From Poseidonocella sp. HB161398 (GTDB taxonomy: Bacteria > Pseudomonadota > Alphaproteobacteria > Rhodobacterales > Rhodobacteraceae), in NCBI RefSeq assembly GCF_005870025.1, contig NZ_VATA01000009.1, positions 103,358 to 167,357 on the forward strand: a DNA stretch of 64,000 nt. Reading direction: 5' to 3'. A model generated the notes under the pieces. It was not told where the DNA came from. It worked only from the letters and a program-made list of their open reading frames with translations, and searched no databases. The translations under genes and the position numbers were made by a program. Numbering within the stretch: the first letter of the stretch is position 1; each line of letters begins with the position of its first letter. Positions 43,555-52,945 of the stretch are shown here, piece after piece.

Positions 43555-45011
43555 GCGAAGAACCCAAAGTCCCGGCCGCGCCGCGGGCCGCAAGCCCGGC
43601 CGCCGCGTCCAAGCCCGGCGCGCCCGCTCCCGCATCTTCGGGCCCCGCATCGCCCGGGGCGGGTTCTGCCGGTCCGGCATCCCTGGGGCCGATGCTCTCG
43701 ACCGCGCCCGAGGCGCCGTCGAATTTCTCCGCACGCAGCTACCTGACGATCGGCATTCTGGTGCTGGTCCTGCTGGTCGGCGGGCTGGGCGGCTGGGCGG
43801 CCTTCACCCGGATCGCCGGGGCGATCGTCGCCTCCGGCCAGATCGAGGTGGAGCGCAACCGCCAGGTCGTGCAGCATCCCGATGGCGGCGTGGTCTCCGA
43901 GATCCTCGTGAACGAGGGCGACGAGGTCCAGGCCGAGCAGGTGCTGATCCGGCTCGACGGCACGCTGCTGCAGTCGCAGCTGAACATCGTCGAGAACCAG
44001 TATTTCGAGCTTCTCGCCCGCCGCGGCCGGCTGGAGGCGGAGGAGAACGGGCTGGAGGATATCGACTACGATCCGGACCTGCTGGAGGCGGCCTCGGCCA
44101 ATCCCGAGATCGCCGAGCTGGTCGAAGGGCAGAACCGGCTTTTCGAGGCGCGCAATCTCAGCCAGTCGCAGGAGGCCGAGCAGCTCGGCAAGCGCCGCGC
44201 GCAGATCGCCAACCAGATCGACGGGATCACCGCCCAGCAGGATGCGCTCGGCACCCAGCTGTCGCTGATCCGCGACGAGCTGTCCGACCAGACCGACCTT
44301 CTGAACAAGGGGCTGGCGCAGCGCGCCCGGGTGCTGGCGCTGCAGCGCGAGGAGGCCTCGCTGGCCGGCGAGCTGGGCGAGCTGGTCGCCTCCGAGGCGG
44401 AAAGCGAAGGGCGGGTCACCGAGATCGACATCGAGATCCTGAAGCTCGAGACCTCGCGCCGCGAGGAGGCCACGACCACGCTGCGCGACCTGCGCTACCG
44501 CGAGCTCGAGCTTTTCGAGCAGCGCCAGTCGCTGCGCGAGCAGCTTGCGCGGCTCGACATCAAGGCGCCGGTCTCGGGCATCGTCTACGGCATGACCGTC
44601 TATGCCGAGCGCTCGGTGATCCGCGCCGCCGACCCGGTGCTCTACATCGTGCCGCAGGACCGGCCGCTGATCATCGCCACCCGGGTCGAGACGATCCATA
44701 TCGATCAGGTCTATCCGGGGCAGCACGTGATGCTGCGCTTCCCGGCCTTCGACTCGCGCACCACGCCCGAGCTCGAGGGCGAGGTGACGGTGGTCTCGGC
44801 GGATGCCTTCCAGGACGAGAACAGCGGCGCCAGCTACTACCGCGCCGAGGTGAAGCTGGAAGAGGGCGAGGCGGAGAAGCTGCCCGGCCATGTGGCGCTG
44901 CTGCCGGGCATGCCGGTGGAGGCCTATATGCGCACCAGCGACCGCAGCCCGCTGGCCTATCTGCTCAAGCCCTTCGCCGATTATTTCAACCGGGCCTTCC
45001 GCGAGAGCTGA
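43551..45011 (+). CDS. HlyD family type I secretion adaptor
   Basis: A 486-residue periplasmic adaptor. After an unusual 60-residue Pro/Ala/Ser-rich cytosolic tail comes one membrane span (about 64-86, YLTIGILVLVLLVGGLGGWAAF). A lipoyl-like domain (GQIEVERNRQVVQHPDGGVVSEILVNEGDEV), a long coiled coil (about 150-330) and the C-terminal beta-barrel follow, with ASYYRAEVKLEEGEAEKL. It links the ATPase encoded upstream to an outer-membrane TolC-type channel. The low-complexity N-terminus is longer than usual for the family. A strong terminator follows the stop. Confidence 0.93.
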   Translation: MSEEPKVPAAPRAASPAAASKPGAPAPASSGPASPGAGSAGPASLGPMLSTAPEAPSNFSARSYLTIGILVLVLLVGGLGGWAAFTRIAGAIVASGQIEVERNRQVVQHPDGGVVSEILVNEGDEVQAEQVLIRLDGTLLQSQLNIVENQYFELLARRGRLEAEENGLEDIDYDPDLLEAASANPEIAELVEGQNRLFEARNLSQSQEAEQLGKRRAQIANQIDGITAQQDALGTQLSLIRDELSDQTDLLNKGLAQRARVLALQREEASLAGELGELVASEAESEGRVTEIDIEILKLETSRREEATTTLRDLRYRELELFEQRQSLREQLARLDIKAPVSGIVYGMTVYAERSVIRAADPVLYIVPQDRPLIIATRVETIHIDQVYPGQHVMLRFPAFDSRTTPELEGEVTVVSADAFQDENSGASYYRAEVKLEEGEAEKLPGHVALLPGMPVEAYMRTSDRSPLAYLLKPFADYFNRAFRES

Positions 45012-45031
45012 GCGGACCGGACAGGGACAGG

Positions 45032-45066
45032 AAAAAGGCGCCGGAGGATCCCTCCGGCGCCTTTTT
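45032..45066. terminator. Bidirectional rho-independent terminator
   Basis: A perfect 16-base inverted repeat (45032-45047 with 45051-45066) starts with AAAAA and ends with TTTTT, so it can end transcripts from both sides: the type I secretion pair on the plus strand and lspA on the minus strand. Confidence 0.93.
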
Positions 45067-45085
45067 CATTGCGGGGATGGCGGGT

Positions 45086-45541
45086 TCAGCCCTTGCGCGG
45101 CGGCGACAGGATCAGCCCGGCGGCGCCGAGGAAGACGCCGATATCCGCCACGTTGAACGTGTAGGGATTGACGATCCCGCAGCAGGACATGTTGAGGAAA
45201 TCGGCCACCGCGCCATGCAGCACGCGGTCGATCACGTTCCCCAGCGCGCCGCCGATCAGCAGGCCGGTGGAGATCGCCACGCCGGGACGCGGATCGCGCC
45301 GCGCCCAGACGAACGCCCATCCGCAGATCCCCAGCGCGAGCGCGATCAGGATCCAGCGCGCGTCGGCGCCCGAGCCGAGGCCGAAATTGATGCCGGTATT
45401 CCAGCCCATGCGGAAGACCAGATAGGGGGGCAGGACCGGGATCGAGCCCTGCTCGATCAGGCCGAGGCCCCAGACCACGGCGTATTTGCTGGCCTGGTCG
45501 AGAGCCAGCATCAGGATCGCGGTAATCGCGAGAAGGCGCAT
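45086..45541 (-). CDS. lspA: Lipoprotein signal peptidase II
   Basis: A 151-residue inner-membrane aspartyl peptidase that removes signal peptides from diacylated prolipoproteins. Four membrane spans are visible. The catalytic aspartates lie in GNVIDRVLHGAVADFL (Asp114) and FNVADIGVFLG (Asp133). NTGINFGLG is a further conserved block. It processes the several lipoproteins encoded in this window. It follows purH on the minus strand after a 60-base gap and ends at the bidirectional terminator. Confidence 0.96.
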   Translation of the reverse strand: MRLLAITAILMLALDQASKYAVVWGLGLIEQGSIPVLPPYLVFRMGWNTGINFGLGSGADARWILIALALGICGWAFVWARRDPRPGVAISTGLLIGGALGNVIDRVLHGAVADFLNMSCCGIVNPYTFNVADIGVFLGAAGLILSPPRKG

Positions 45542-45601
45542 GTCGTGCTGTATCCGGTGAGAGAGGGAGGCCCCGCCGCGGAGGGCGGGGCGGGACAGGG
45601 C

Positions 45602-47191
45602 TCAGTGCCGGAAGTGGCGCATGCCGGTCAGGACCATGGCGAGGCCCCGCTCGTCGGCTGCGGCGATCACTTCGTCGTCGCGGATCGAGCCGCCCGGCTG
45701 GATGATCGCGGTCGCCCCGGCCTCGGCCGCGGTGATCAGCCCGTCGGCAAAGGGGAAGAACGCGTCGGAGGCGACGACCGAGCCCTTGGTGGTCGGCTCG
45801 GAGAGCCCCAGCGCCTCGGCCATGTCCTGCGACTTGCGCGCGGCGATGCGGGTGCTGTCCACGCGGCTCATCTGGCCGGCGCCGACGCCGACCGTGGCGC
45901 TGTCCTTGGCGTAGATCACCGCGTTCGACTTCACGTGCTTGGCGACGCGCCAGGCGAAGAGCATGTCGCGCAGCTCGTCCTGGGTCGGCGCGCGCTTGGT
46001 GACGACCTTCAGGTCCCCGAGCGCGATATGGCCATTGTCCTTGCCCTGGAACAGGAGCCCGCTGGAGACCTGGCGGACGGTCATCGAGGCGGCTTTCGGA
46101 TCGGGCAGGCCGCCGGTGACAAGGAGGCGCAGGTTCTTCTTGGCGGCGAAGATGGCGCGGGCCTCCTCGTCGGCCTCGGGGGCGATGACGACCTCGGTGA
46201 AGATCTCGGCAATCTTGGCGGCGGTGGCGCCGTCCAGCGCCTGGTTCAGCGCGATGATGCCGCCGAAGGCCGAGGTGCGGTCGCAGTCGAAGGCGCGCTC
46301 ATAGGCGTCGGCCAGGGTCGCGCCGGTGGCGACGCCGCAGGGATTGGCGTGCTTGATGATCGCGCAGGCCGGGCCCTGTTCGGGGGAGAATTCCGAGACC
46401 AGCTCGAAGGCCGCGTCGGTGTCGTTGATGTTGTTGTAGCTCAGCGCCTTGCCCTGCAGCTGGTAGGCGGTGGCGACACCGGGACGGTTGGTGCCGTCGA
46501 CATAGAAGGCGGCTTCCTGGTGCGGGTTCTCGCCATAGCGCAGCGTCTGCGCCAGGTAGCCCGCCACGGCGCGGCGGCGCGGCGCGGGCTCTTCGAGCGC
46601 CTGGGCGAACCAGTTCGACACGGCGGCGTCATAGGCGGCGGTGCGGCCATAGGCGGTCAGCGCCAGGCGCTTGCGGAACTCGAAGCTGGTGGTGCCGCCG
46701 GCGCTGTCCATCTCGGCCAGCAGCGCCGGATAGTCCTCGGTATCGACCACGACGGCGACGCCGGCATGGTTTTTCGCCGCCGCGCGGATCATCGCCGGGC
46801 CGCCGATGTCGATATTCTCGACGCATTCGTCATAGGGGGCGTTCTTGGCGACCGTGGCCTCGAACGGGTAGAGGTTGACGACCAGCAGGTCGATCGCGCC
46901 GATGCCGTGGGCCTCCATCGCCGCCAGGTGGTCGGCATTGTCGCGCAGCGCCAGCAGCCCGCCATGGACCTTCGGATGCAGCGTCTTCACGCGGCCGTCC
47001 ATCATTTCGGGGAAGCCGGTCACTTCGGAGACGTCGGTCACCTCGTAGCCCGCCTCGCGCAGCGCCTTGGCGGTGCCGCCGGTGGAGAGGAACCGCACCC
47101 CGTGACGGGCGAGGCCTGCGGCAAGGTCGGTCAGGCCGGACTTGTCGGACACCGAGATCAGGGCGGTGCGGATCGGCTGGGCGGCGGTCAT
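45602..47191 (-). CDS. purH: Bifunctional AICAR transformylase / IMP cyclohydrolase
   Basis: A 529-residue cytosolic enzyme that performs the last two steps of IMP synthesis. The N-terminal MGS-fold cyclohydrolase has [62 protein letters not shown]. The larger transformylase domain has [13 protein letters not shown] (catalytic Lys-His) and ends [30 protein letters not shown]. The length is exactly typical. The ATG at 47191 has an AAGGAG site. It lies 34 bases downstream of the heparinase-like gene on the same strand. Confidence 0.98.
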   Translation of the reverse strand: MTAAQPIRTALISVSDKSGLTDLAAGLARHGVRFLSTGGTAKALREAGYEVTDVSEVTGFPEMMDGRVKTLHPKVHGGLLALRDNADHLAAMEAHGIGAIDLLVVNLYPFEATVAKNAPYDECVENIDIGGPAMIRAAAKNHAGVAVVVDTEDYPALLAEMDSAGGTTSFEFRKRLALTAYGRTAAYDAAVSNWFAQALEEPAPRRRAVAGYLAQTLRYGENPHQEAAFYVDGTNRPGVATAYQLQGKALSYNNINDTDAAFELVSEFSPEQGPACAIIKHANPCGVATGATLADAYERAFDCDRTSAFGGIIALNQALDGATAAKIAEIFTEVVIAPEADEEARAIFAAKKNLRLLVTGGLPDPKAASMTVRQVSSGLLFQGKDNGHIALGDLKVVTKRAPTQDELRDMLFAWRVAKHVKSNAVIYAKDSATVGVGAGQMSRVDSTRIAARKSQDMAEALGLSEPTTKGSVVASDAFFPFADGLITAAEAGATAIIQPGGSIRDDEVIAAADERGLAMVLTGMRHFRH

Positions 47192-47225
47192 GTGGGCTCC
47201 TTCGGCTCTGTGGCGCGCTGGCAGG

Positions 47226-48935
47226 TCAGGTAATCGACATGTCGTCCCGGTACAGGTCGCGCGTGCCGTCCGTGCCCTGGGACACGCGCGACAGGCTCCA
47301 GCGGATGGTCGCTCCGGAGCCGGCCGCCCTGGCGTCCAGCACGATCTGGCGGGTCGGTGTCGGTTGGGGGCGGGTTTTCTCCAGATAGACGCTGGGGTCA
47401 AGGCTCATCCGCGCCGGGCTGGCATGCCGGAACTGCCAGACCTCGCCGGATTTGAGCAGGAGCGTGACCGACAGCCCGTCCTCGCCCTGCTGGGCGGCGA
47501 CATCCGGATGCAGGTGGAAGCGGATGGTGAAGCCGGTGCCCTCCTCGTCGAGTTCGGCACCGTCCAGGGGCAGCAGGCTGTCCTCGCCATGCAGCGACAT
47601 GCCGTCCTCGCCGAGGTCCAGCTGGCGCTGGTGGATCAGCCCGTGCCGCGCGGCGAAGCCGTCATGGCTGGCCGAGAGCGAGGCCGGGCCATGGCCGGGG
47701 ACCGGACCGCAATCGACCTCGCGCGGGCCCGCGGCCAGCACGGTGCGGCCCTGGCGCAGCTCGCGCAGCACCGAGGAGCCCTCGCCGTCGGGGGTCAGCG
47801 CGGAATGCGCGGGCGTGGCGCGCGCGGCGAGTTCCCAGTCGCGGCCGAAGCTGAGGCCCGAGCCGCAATTGACCACGATCGGCCGCCGCCCGGCGGTCAG
47901 CTCGAAGGCCAGCGTCGAGGCATGGCCGGTCGCGGCGGCGGCGGCGCCCTGCGGCGGGCGGGCGGCGTCGAGGATCACCGTGGCGCGGCCGCGGGCGAGC
48001 CGGGCGAAGCCCATGGCCAGCCCCTCGGGCGGGCCGCTGCGCACCCGGCTGGCGGCCAGCGCGGCATCCAGACGGCCCTCGAGCCCGCGGCCGCCGCCAT
48101 GGAAGCGGGCGAGCCCGCCATCGGCATGGCGCAGCGCGCGCAGCACCGGCGCGATCCGGGCGATGGCGGCCTGGTGCTGCGGCTGCGCCGCCAGCCCGGC
48201 ATCCGCCAGCGCGGAGTCGCACCAGACCAGCAGGCAGAAGAGCTCCAGCAGTTCCTCGGGATTGCGCCCGGGCAGGCCGCCATCCTCGCCGATCTCCTCG
48301 CGGCAGAGCCGTTCCAGCACCTTCACCGCCGGGCGGATGCGGGCGTCCATGCCACGCAGCGCCAGCCCGGCCTGGACCAGCCCGCAGACCGCCTCGAAGG
48401 TGGGCAGGCCGCGCGGCGCGCCGCGCCAGCCCTGGGCGACGAAGACGGCATGGCGGGCGATCGAGCGGCGGAAGCGCTGCGCCTCCGCCTCGGGGACGCC
48501 CGCGGCCAGCATCTCGGCATGGTTGATCCAGCGCACCAGCCGCCGCGCGGCGATATCGGCGCGCCAGCCGGGGCCGCTGCCGCTGTCGTAGCGCGCCAGC
48601 CAGTCCGCCAGCCAGCGCCGCGCCTGGGCCTGGGCGCGGCTGGTGCCCGCGGCAGCGAGATCGTCGAGCCAGGCGAAGCCGTGCCGGTCGAGATCGGCCC
48701 GCGGCGGCAGCGGGCGCAGGTCCCAGAGGCTGGTTTCGGGGTCGAGCGCGCGGCGCCGCCCGCCGAGCTGGATCTCGCCCAGGCAGATCGCCCGTCCGAT
48801 CGCGGCCGAGCCGATGCTGCGCGGTTCCGGGGGCATCGCGAATTCGGCCGGGCGCAGGCCCAGCCCGGCGCGCCACAGGCGGAACCGGGTCGCCGTCTCG
48901 CGGCTCTGCGGGGGCATGGCTTCGGCACGGGTCAC
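47226..48935 (-). CDS. Heparinase II/III family protein
   Basis: A 569-residue protein. The N-terminal half is an Ala/Arg-rich helical toroid ([37 protein letters not shown]). The C-terminal half is a beta-sandwich with [36 protein letters not shown], whose N-C-G-S-G and HSAL motifs are typical of bacterial heparinase II/III-like proteins. It probably cleaves or binds an acidic polysaccharide; no signal peptide is seen. GTG at 48935 is chosen because AAGGGAG lies 7 bases before it. It lies between rsmB and purH, a neighbourhood common in this group of bacteria. Confidence 0.8.
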   Translation of the reverse strand: MTRAEAMPPQSRETATRFRLWRAGLGLRPAEFAMPPEPRSIGSAAIGRAICLGEIQLGGRRRALDPETSLWDLRPLPPRADLDRHGFAWLDDLAAAGTSRAQAQARRWLADWLARYDSGSGPGWRADIAARRLVRWINHAEMLAAGVPEAEAQRFRRSIARHAVFVAQGWRGAPRGLPTFEAVCGLVQAGLALRGMDARIRPAVKVLERLCREEIGEDGGLPGRNPEELLELFCLLVWCDSALADAGLAAQPQHQAAIARIAPVLRALRHADGGLARFHGGGRGLEGRLDAALAASRVRSGPPEGLAMGFARLARGRATVILDAARPPQGAAAAATGHASTLAFELTAGRRPIVVNCGSGLSFGRDWELAARATPAHSALTPDGEGSSVLRELRQGRTVLAAGPREVDCGPVPGHGPASLSASHDGFAARHGLIHQRQLDLGEDGMSLHGEDSLLPLDGAELDEEGTGFTIRFHLHPDVAAQQGEDGLSVTLLLKSGEVWQFRHASPARMSLDPSVYLEKTRPQPTPTRQIVLDARAAGSGATIRWSLSRVSQGTDGTRDLYRDDMSIT

Positions 48936-49055
48936 GCGGCAACTCCCTTGCGGCCGCGGGTGCGGCATGTCTGGCGGATCGCGGCGGAGCTTACGCCGGG
49001 CGCCGCCCGCTGTCATCCGGGCGCGGGGCGCAGCCGCGCCCGCGTTCCGCGAAAG

Positions 49056-50402
49056 TCACAGCGGCGCGAGATGCAGCCGGGCGATGAAGAACCCGTCCAT
49101 CCCCCCCTGGTCCTTCAGGAAATCCGGCCGCAGCCGCAGACCGCCCGGCACGGCGGCCGCGGCGGGCAGGCCGAATTCCGCCGGGTCGAGCGGATCGGCA
49201 ACGAGCCCGGGGTGGCGCGCCAGCGCGGCGGCGATCTGCGCCTCGCCCTCTTCGGGCAGGAGCGAGCAGGTGCAGAAGACCAGCCGCCCGCCCGGGGCGA
49301 GCCATCCGAGCGCCCGGTCGAGCATCGCCGCCTGCAGCGCCGCCAGCTCCGCGGTAGCGGCGGCGGTCTTGGCGAAGGGCAGGTCGGGATGGCGCCTGAG
49401 CGTGCCGGTCGCGGTGCAGGGCGCGTCGAGCAGGATGCCGTCGAAGGGCATCTCCGGCGCCCAGTCCATCGCATCGGCGACGACCGTCTGCGCGGCGAGC
49501 CCGGTGCGCGCGAGGTTCTCGGCCACCCGCGCCATCCGCGCGGGCGAGATGTCGAGCGCGGTGACCTCGGCCCCGGCGGCGGCCATCTGCTGGGTCTTGC
49601 CGCCCGGCGCGGCGCAGAGATCGAGCACCCGCGCGCCCTTTGCCGGGGCGAGGACCCGCGCCGGGACCGCGGCGGCGGCGTCCTGCACCCACCACTGCCC
49701 CTCGGCATAGCCGGGCAGGGCGGAGACCTGGCCCGCCTCGGCCAGCCGGACCGAGCCCGTCGGCAGCGCCGTTCCGCCGAGCGCCCCGGCCAGCGCGGCG
49801 GCATCGCCGTCCTTCGGCGTCAGGTCGAGCGGCGGCTGCGCGGCGAAGACCGCTTCCATCGCCGCGACGGCCTCGCCGCCATAGGCCTTGCGGAAGGGTT
49901 TCCGCAGCCAGTCGGGCAGGCGCGAGGGCGGCAGGCTGTCCCAGCCGGGCGCCAGCTCTTCGGAGGCGCGGCGCAGCACGGCATTGACCAGCCCGGCCAG
50001 GTGGCGGGTCTTGGGATGGGCGCGCACCAGCGTCACCCAGCCATTGACCACGCCATGGGCGGCCGAGCGGTCCTCGCAGAGCTCGACCACGGCGAGATGC
50101 AGCACCATCCGGACCCGCGCGGGCGGCGCCTTCTCGAGGAAGGGCGAGAGCGCCTTGTCGATCCGCTGGGCATGGCGCAGCGCCTGCGCGGCCAGCCGCT
50201 GGGCGCGGGCGCGCTCGGGCGGGGAGAGCACGGCCAGCGGTCCCTCCTCCGTATCGGTCAGCTCGGCCAGCAGCCGGCCATCGCGGCGCACGGCCTGGAC
50301 CAGCGCCAGCGCGGCGCGGCGCGGTTCCAGCCCCGGCTGCGGCGGGCGCGGCTTGCGGGGACCGGAGGATCTGGGGGCGCGGGATTTCTTGTTCTCAGCC
50401 AT
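49056..50402 (-). CDS. rsmB: 16S rRNA m5C methyltransferase RsmB/NOP family
   Basis: A 448-residue protein with an N-terminal NusB-like RNA-binding domain (EPRRAALALVQAVRRDG through LRRASEELAPG) and a C-terminal SAM-dependent methyltransferase domain. The SAM site is VLDLCAAPGGKTQQMAAAGAEVTALD, and the two cysteines of RNA m5C enzymes are in LDAPCTATGTLRRHPD and VFCTCSLLPEEGE. It methylates a cytosine of 16S rRNA (C967 in E. coli). It has a basic Pro-rich N-terminus and heads the rsmB-heparinase-purH-lspA run. Confidence 0.94.
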   Translation of the reverse strand: MAENKKSRAPRSSGPRKPRPPQPGLEPRRAALALVQAVRRDGRLLAELTDTEEGPLAVLSPPERARAQRLAAQALRHAQRIDKALSPFLEKAPPARVRMVLHLAVVELCEDRSAAHGVVNGWVTLVRAHPKTRHLAGLVNAVLRRASEELAPGWDSLPPSRLPDWLRKPFRKAYGGEAVAAMEAVFAAQPPLDLTPKDGDAAALAGALGGTALPTGSVRLAEAGQVSALPGYAEGQWWVQDAAAAVPARVLAPAKGARVLDLCAAPGGKTQQMAAAGAEVTALDISPARMARVAENLARTGLAAQTVVADAMDWAPEMPFDGILLDAPCTATGTLRRHPDLPFAKTAAATAELAALQAAMLDRALGWLAPGGRLVFCTCSLLPEEGEAQIAAALARHPGLVADPLDPAEFGLPAAAAVPGGLRLRPDFLKDQGGMDGFFIARLHLAPL

Positions 50403-50450
50403 CGGCGGCGTATACCATGGGCGGGAACCGAAACAAGGAGTCCGTGCGCC

Positions 50451-50648
50451 ATGAGCGATACCGGGAAGACCCGCGACCTGTCCGACCTGCCGCCCGCCGC
50501 GCGCCGCGCGCTGGAAGAGGCCGAGGCCCGCCGCAAGGCCGCGCTGGAGGCGGAGAAGGCGCTGCCGAAGGAGCTGGGCGGGCGCGACGGGCCCGAGCCC
50601 GTGCGCTATGGCGACTGGGAGAAGAAGGGCATCGCCATCGACTTCTGA
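50451..50648 (+). CDS. DUF1674 protein, SdhAF4-like
   Basis: A 65-residue basic protein with a helical middle (RRALEEAEARRKAALEAEKAL) and the C-terminal motif PEPVRYGDWEKKGIAIDF. This matches DUF1674, the bacterial relatives of the mitochondrial factor SDHAF4, which assists assembly of flavinylated succinate dehydrogenase subunit A. Here the role is inferred from that motif only. The ATG at 50451 follows AAGGAG with a longer spacer. It is divergent from rsmB with a 48-base gap and converges on nhaA across a terminator-like hairpin. Confidence 0.85.
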   Translation: MSDTGKTRDLSDLPPAARRALEEAEARRKAALEAEKALPKELGGRDGPEPVRYGDWEKKGIAIDF

Positions 50649-50674
50649 GCGCCGCCCGCGCCGGAAACGCGGAA

Positions 50675-50708
50675 CGCGCGGAAGTTTCCTTCCGCGCGCT
50701 CGGATTTT
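50675..50708. terminator. Terminator between the DUF1674 gene and nhaA
   Basis: A 10-bp perfect stem (50675-50684 with 50689-50698) with a TTTC loop is followed by CTCGGATTTT. It lies 27 bases past the DUF1674 stop and between two convergent genes. Confidence 0.75.
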
Positions 50709-50725
50709 CGGGGCCCGGGCCGGGC

Positions 50726-51958
50726 TCAGGCGGTCTGGGCCGCCTTCTGCTTGGCCGGATCGCCCGCGCGGAAGAGCACGTAGTAGCCGAGCACGCCCGA
50801 GAAGATCGAGCCGAGCAGCACGCCCAGCCGCACCTCGTTCATCGTGTCGTAGTCGGTGAAGGCCAGCCCGCCGATGAACAGGCTCATGGTGAAGCCGACG
50901 CCGGTCAGGCAGGTCAGGCCGTAGACCTGCATCCAGTTCACCCCGCGGGGCATCCGCGTCAGCCCGAGCTTGGTCAGGCCGAACATCACCGCGAAGACGC
51001 CGATCTGCTTGCCCAGGAACAGCCCCGCGGCGATGCCCAGCGGCACCGGCGAGAAGAGCATGTTCAGCGTGATCCCCGACAGGTCGATGCCGGCATTGGC
51101 GAAGGCGAAGATCGGCAGGATAAGGAAGCTGACCCAGACATGCAGCCCGTGCTCCAGCTTGGGCGCCAGGCCCTCGCTGCCGTCGGGCTTGGTCAAGGGC
51201 ACGGTCAGCGCGATCAGCACCCCGGCCAGCGTCGCATGCACGCCGGATTTCAGCACGCAGACCCAGACGAAGATCAGGCAGGCGACATAGGGGAAGGTGC
51301 GGTTCACCCCCGCGCGGTTCAGCACCACCGCCGCGGCCACGCCGATCGCCGCGGTGCCGAGCGCCAGAACCGACATGTCCTCGCTGTAGAACAGGGCGAT
51401 GATGATGATCGCGCCGAGATCGTCGATGATGGCGATGGCCAGCAGCAGGATCTTCAGCGCCACCGGCGCGCGGCTGCCCACCAGCGCCAGGATGCCGAGC
51501 GCGAAGGCGATGTCGGTCGCTGCCGGGATCGCCCAGCCGGCCACGGTCTCGGGGCTGCCGATATTGGTGGCGTAGTAGATCAGCGCCGGCCCGGCCATCC
51601 CGCCGATCGCGGCGAGCAGCGGCAGCAGCGCCTTGTCCACGCTGGACAGCTCTCCCTGGACCAGCTCGCGCTTGATCTCGAGCCCGACCAGGAAGAAGAA
51701 GATGGCCATCAGCCCGTCATTGATCCAGTGGCTCAGTCCCTTGTCGATGACGAGGTCGCCGACCTGGATGCTCATGTGCATGTGCAGGAAGCTGTCATAG
51801 GCCCCTGCCAGCGGCGAATTGCTGGCCACCAGGGCCAGGACGGTCGCAATGATCAGCACGATGCCCGCGCTGGTCTCCTTGTGCAGAAAATTGTCTAGGC
51901 GTTGCATCGCCTTGTTCACGGCCATTCTCCCAATGCTTGGCAATTTCAGGGGCGCCAT
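50726..51958 (-). CDS. nhaA: Na+/H+ antiporter NhaA
   Basis: A 410-residue inner-membrane antiporter of the NhaA type, which exchanges external protons for internal sodium. Core motifs include FFFLVGLEIKRELVQGELSS, the transport-site WAIPAATDIAFALGILALVGSRAP (with the TD of the crossed helices) and LAIAIIDDLGAIIIIALFY (the double Asp of the ion-binding site), and GVGFTMSLFIGGLAF near the end. The start is uncertain: ATG at 51958 is used, while ATG at 51925 or 51907 would give a length closer to the E. coli protein. Single gene ending at a terminator. Confidence 0.94.
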   Translation of the reverse strand: MAPLKLPSIGRMAVNKAMQRLDNFLHKETSAGIVLIIATVLALVASNSPLAGAYDSFLHMHMSIQVGDLVIDKGLSHWINDGLMAIFFFLVGLEIKRELVQGELSSVDKALLPLLAAIGGMAGPALIYYATNIGSPETVAGWAIPAATDIAFALGILALVGSRAPVALKILLLAIAIIDDLGAIIIIALFYSEDMSVLALGTAAIGVAAAVVLNRAGVNRTFPYVACLIFVWVCVLKSGVHATLAGVLIALTVPLTKPDGSEGLAPKLEHGLHVWVSFLILPIFAFANAGIDLSGITLNMLFSPVPLGIAAGLFLGKQIGVFAVMFGLTKLGLTRMPRGVNWMQVYGLTCLTGVGFTMSLFIGGLAFTDYDTMNEVRLGVLLGSIFSGVLGYYVLFRAGDPAKQKAAQTA

Positions 51959-52169
51959 GGTCGCCCGGCGCCCGTCTGTCCGCACGATATCGTGTCTCGG
52001 CAGCGGCAAATCAATTTGGCGGCCCTCCGAAACGGGCCGGTTCCGCGGCTTCGCGACATTCTGACCCTTTCTGGCACGGTTTTCGGCCGATTGCACGCGG
52101 CGCGGCCTTGTCTTCGGGCCGCCGAGCGGGCATCTCCGCCCCCTGACCGCCGCCGCCGAGGTCCTGCCG

Positions 52170-52835
52170 ATGACCAAGTTCGTTCCGGGCACCGCGCCCT
52201 ACGACCCGCCGACCGATCCGCTGAACATCCTGCATCACGATGCCCATGTGCTGGTGGTGGAGAAGCCCTCGGGGCTCCTGTCCGTGCCGGGCCGGGGCGA
52301 GCATCTGGCCGACTGCCTGATCTCGCGGCTGCAGGGCATCTTCCCCGAGGTTCTGCTGGTCCACCGGCTCGACCGCGACACGTCGGGGGTGATGGTCTTC
52401 GCGCTCAGCCGCCACGGCCAGCGCCATCTGGGGCTGCAATTCGAGAAGCGGCAGGTGAAGAAGGCCTATGTCGCCCGCGTCTGGGGCGAGATGGCAGAGG
52501 CCGAAGGCACGGTCGACCTGCCGCTGATCGTCGACTGGCCGAACCGCCCGCTGCAGAAGATCTGCCACGAGACCGGCCGCAAGGCGGTCACCGAATGGAA
52601 GCGCGTCAAGGCGGGCAATGGCGAAAGCCGCGTGCGGCTGAACCCGCTGACCGGGCGCAGCCACCAGCTGCGCGTGCACATGCTGGCGCTCGGCCATCCG
52701 ATCCTGGGCGACCCCTTCTATGCCGAGGGCGCGGCGGCGGAGTTCCCGCGGCTGATGCTCCATGCCGAGCGGCTGCGCTTCCGCAATCCCGAAGGCGGCG
52801 AGGGGATGAGCTTCTCGGTGCCCGCGCCGTTCTGA
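52170..52835 (+). CDS. rluA: RluA family pseudouridine synthase
   Basis: A 221-residue pseudouridine synthase. The catalytic Asp68 lies in the VHRLDRDTSG motif (64-73), and NPLTGRSHQLRVHMLALGHPILGDPFY is the conserved C-terminal block. No S4 domain is present and the length matches RluA, which modifies 23S rRNA and some tRNAs; RluC/RluD are longer. It starts 211 bases from nhaA on the opposite strand and stands alone. Confidence 0.9.
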   Translation: MTKFVPGTAPYDPPTDPLNILHHDAHVLVVEKPSGLLSVPGRGEHLADCLISRLQGIFPEVLLVHRLDRDTSGVMVFALSRHGQRHLGLQFEKRQVKKAYVARVWGEMAEAEGTVDLPLIVDWPNRPLQKICHETGRKAVTEWKRVKAGNGESRVRLNPLTGRSHQLRVHMLALGHPILGDPFYAEGAAAEFPRLMLHAERLRFRNPEGGEGMSFSVPAPF

Positions 52836-52902
52836 TCCCGGCGGAAATGTTCCGATCCTGTTCACCCTGCCGCTAGGACAGGGCTTTTGCGCGCGCCGAA
52901 CG

Positions 52903-52928
52903 CCCGGTAGGGGAAAAACCGGGTGTCT
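52903..52928 (+). terminator. Possible terminator after rluA
   Basis: A 6-bp stem (CCCGGT 52903-52908 with ACCGGG 52918-52923) is followed by TGTCTTT. It lies 68 bases past the rluA stop, just before the nuclease gene. The stem is short, so this is tentative. Confidence 0.3.
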
Positions 52929-52945
52929 TTCGAAGGGTGTAGGGT

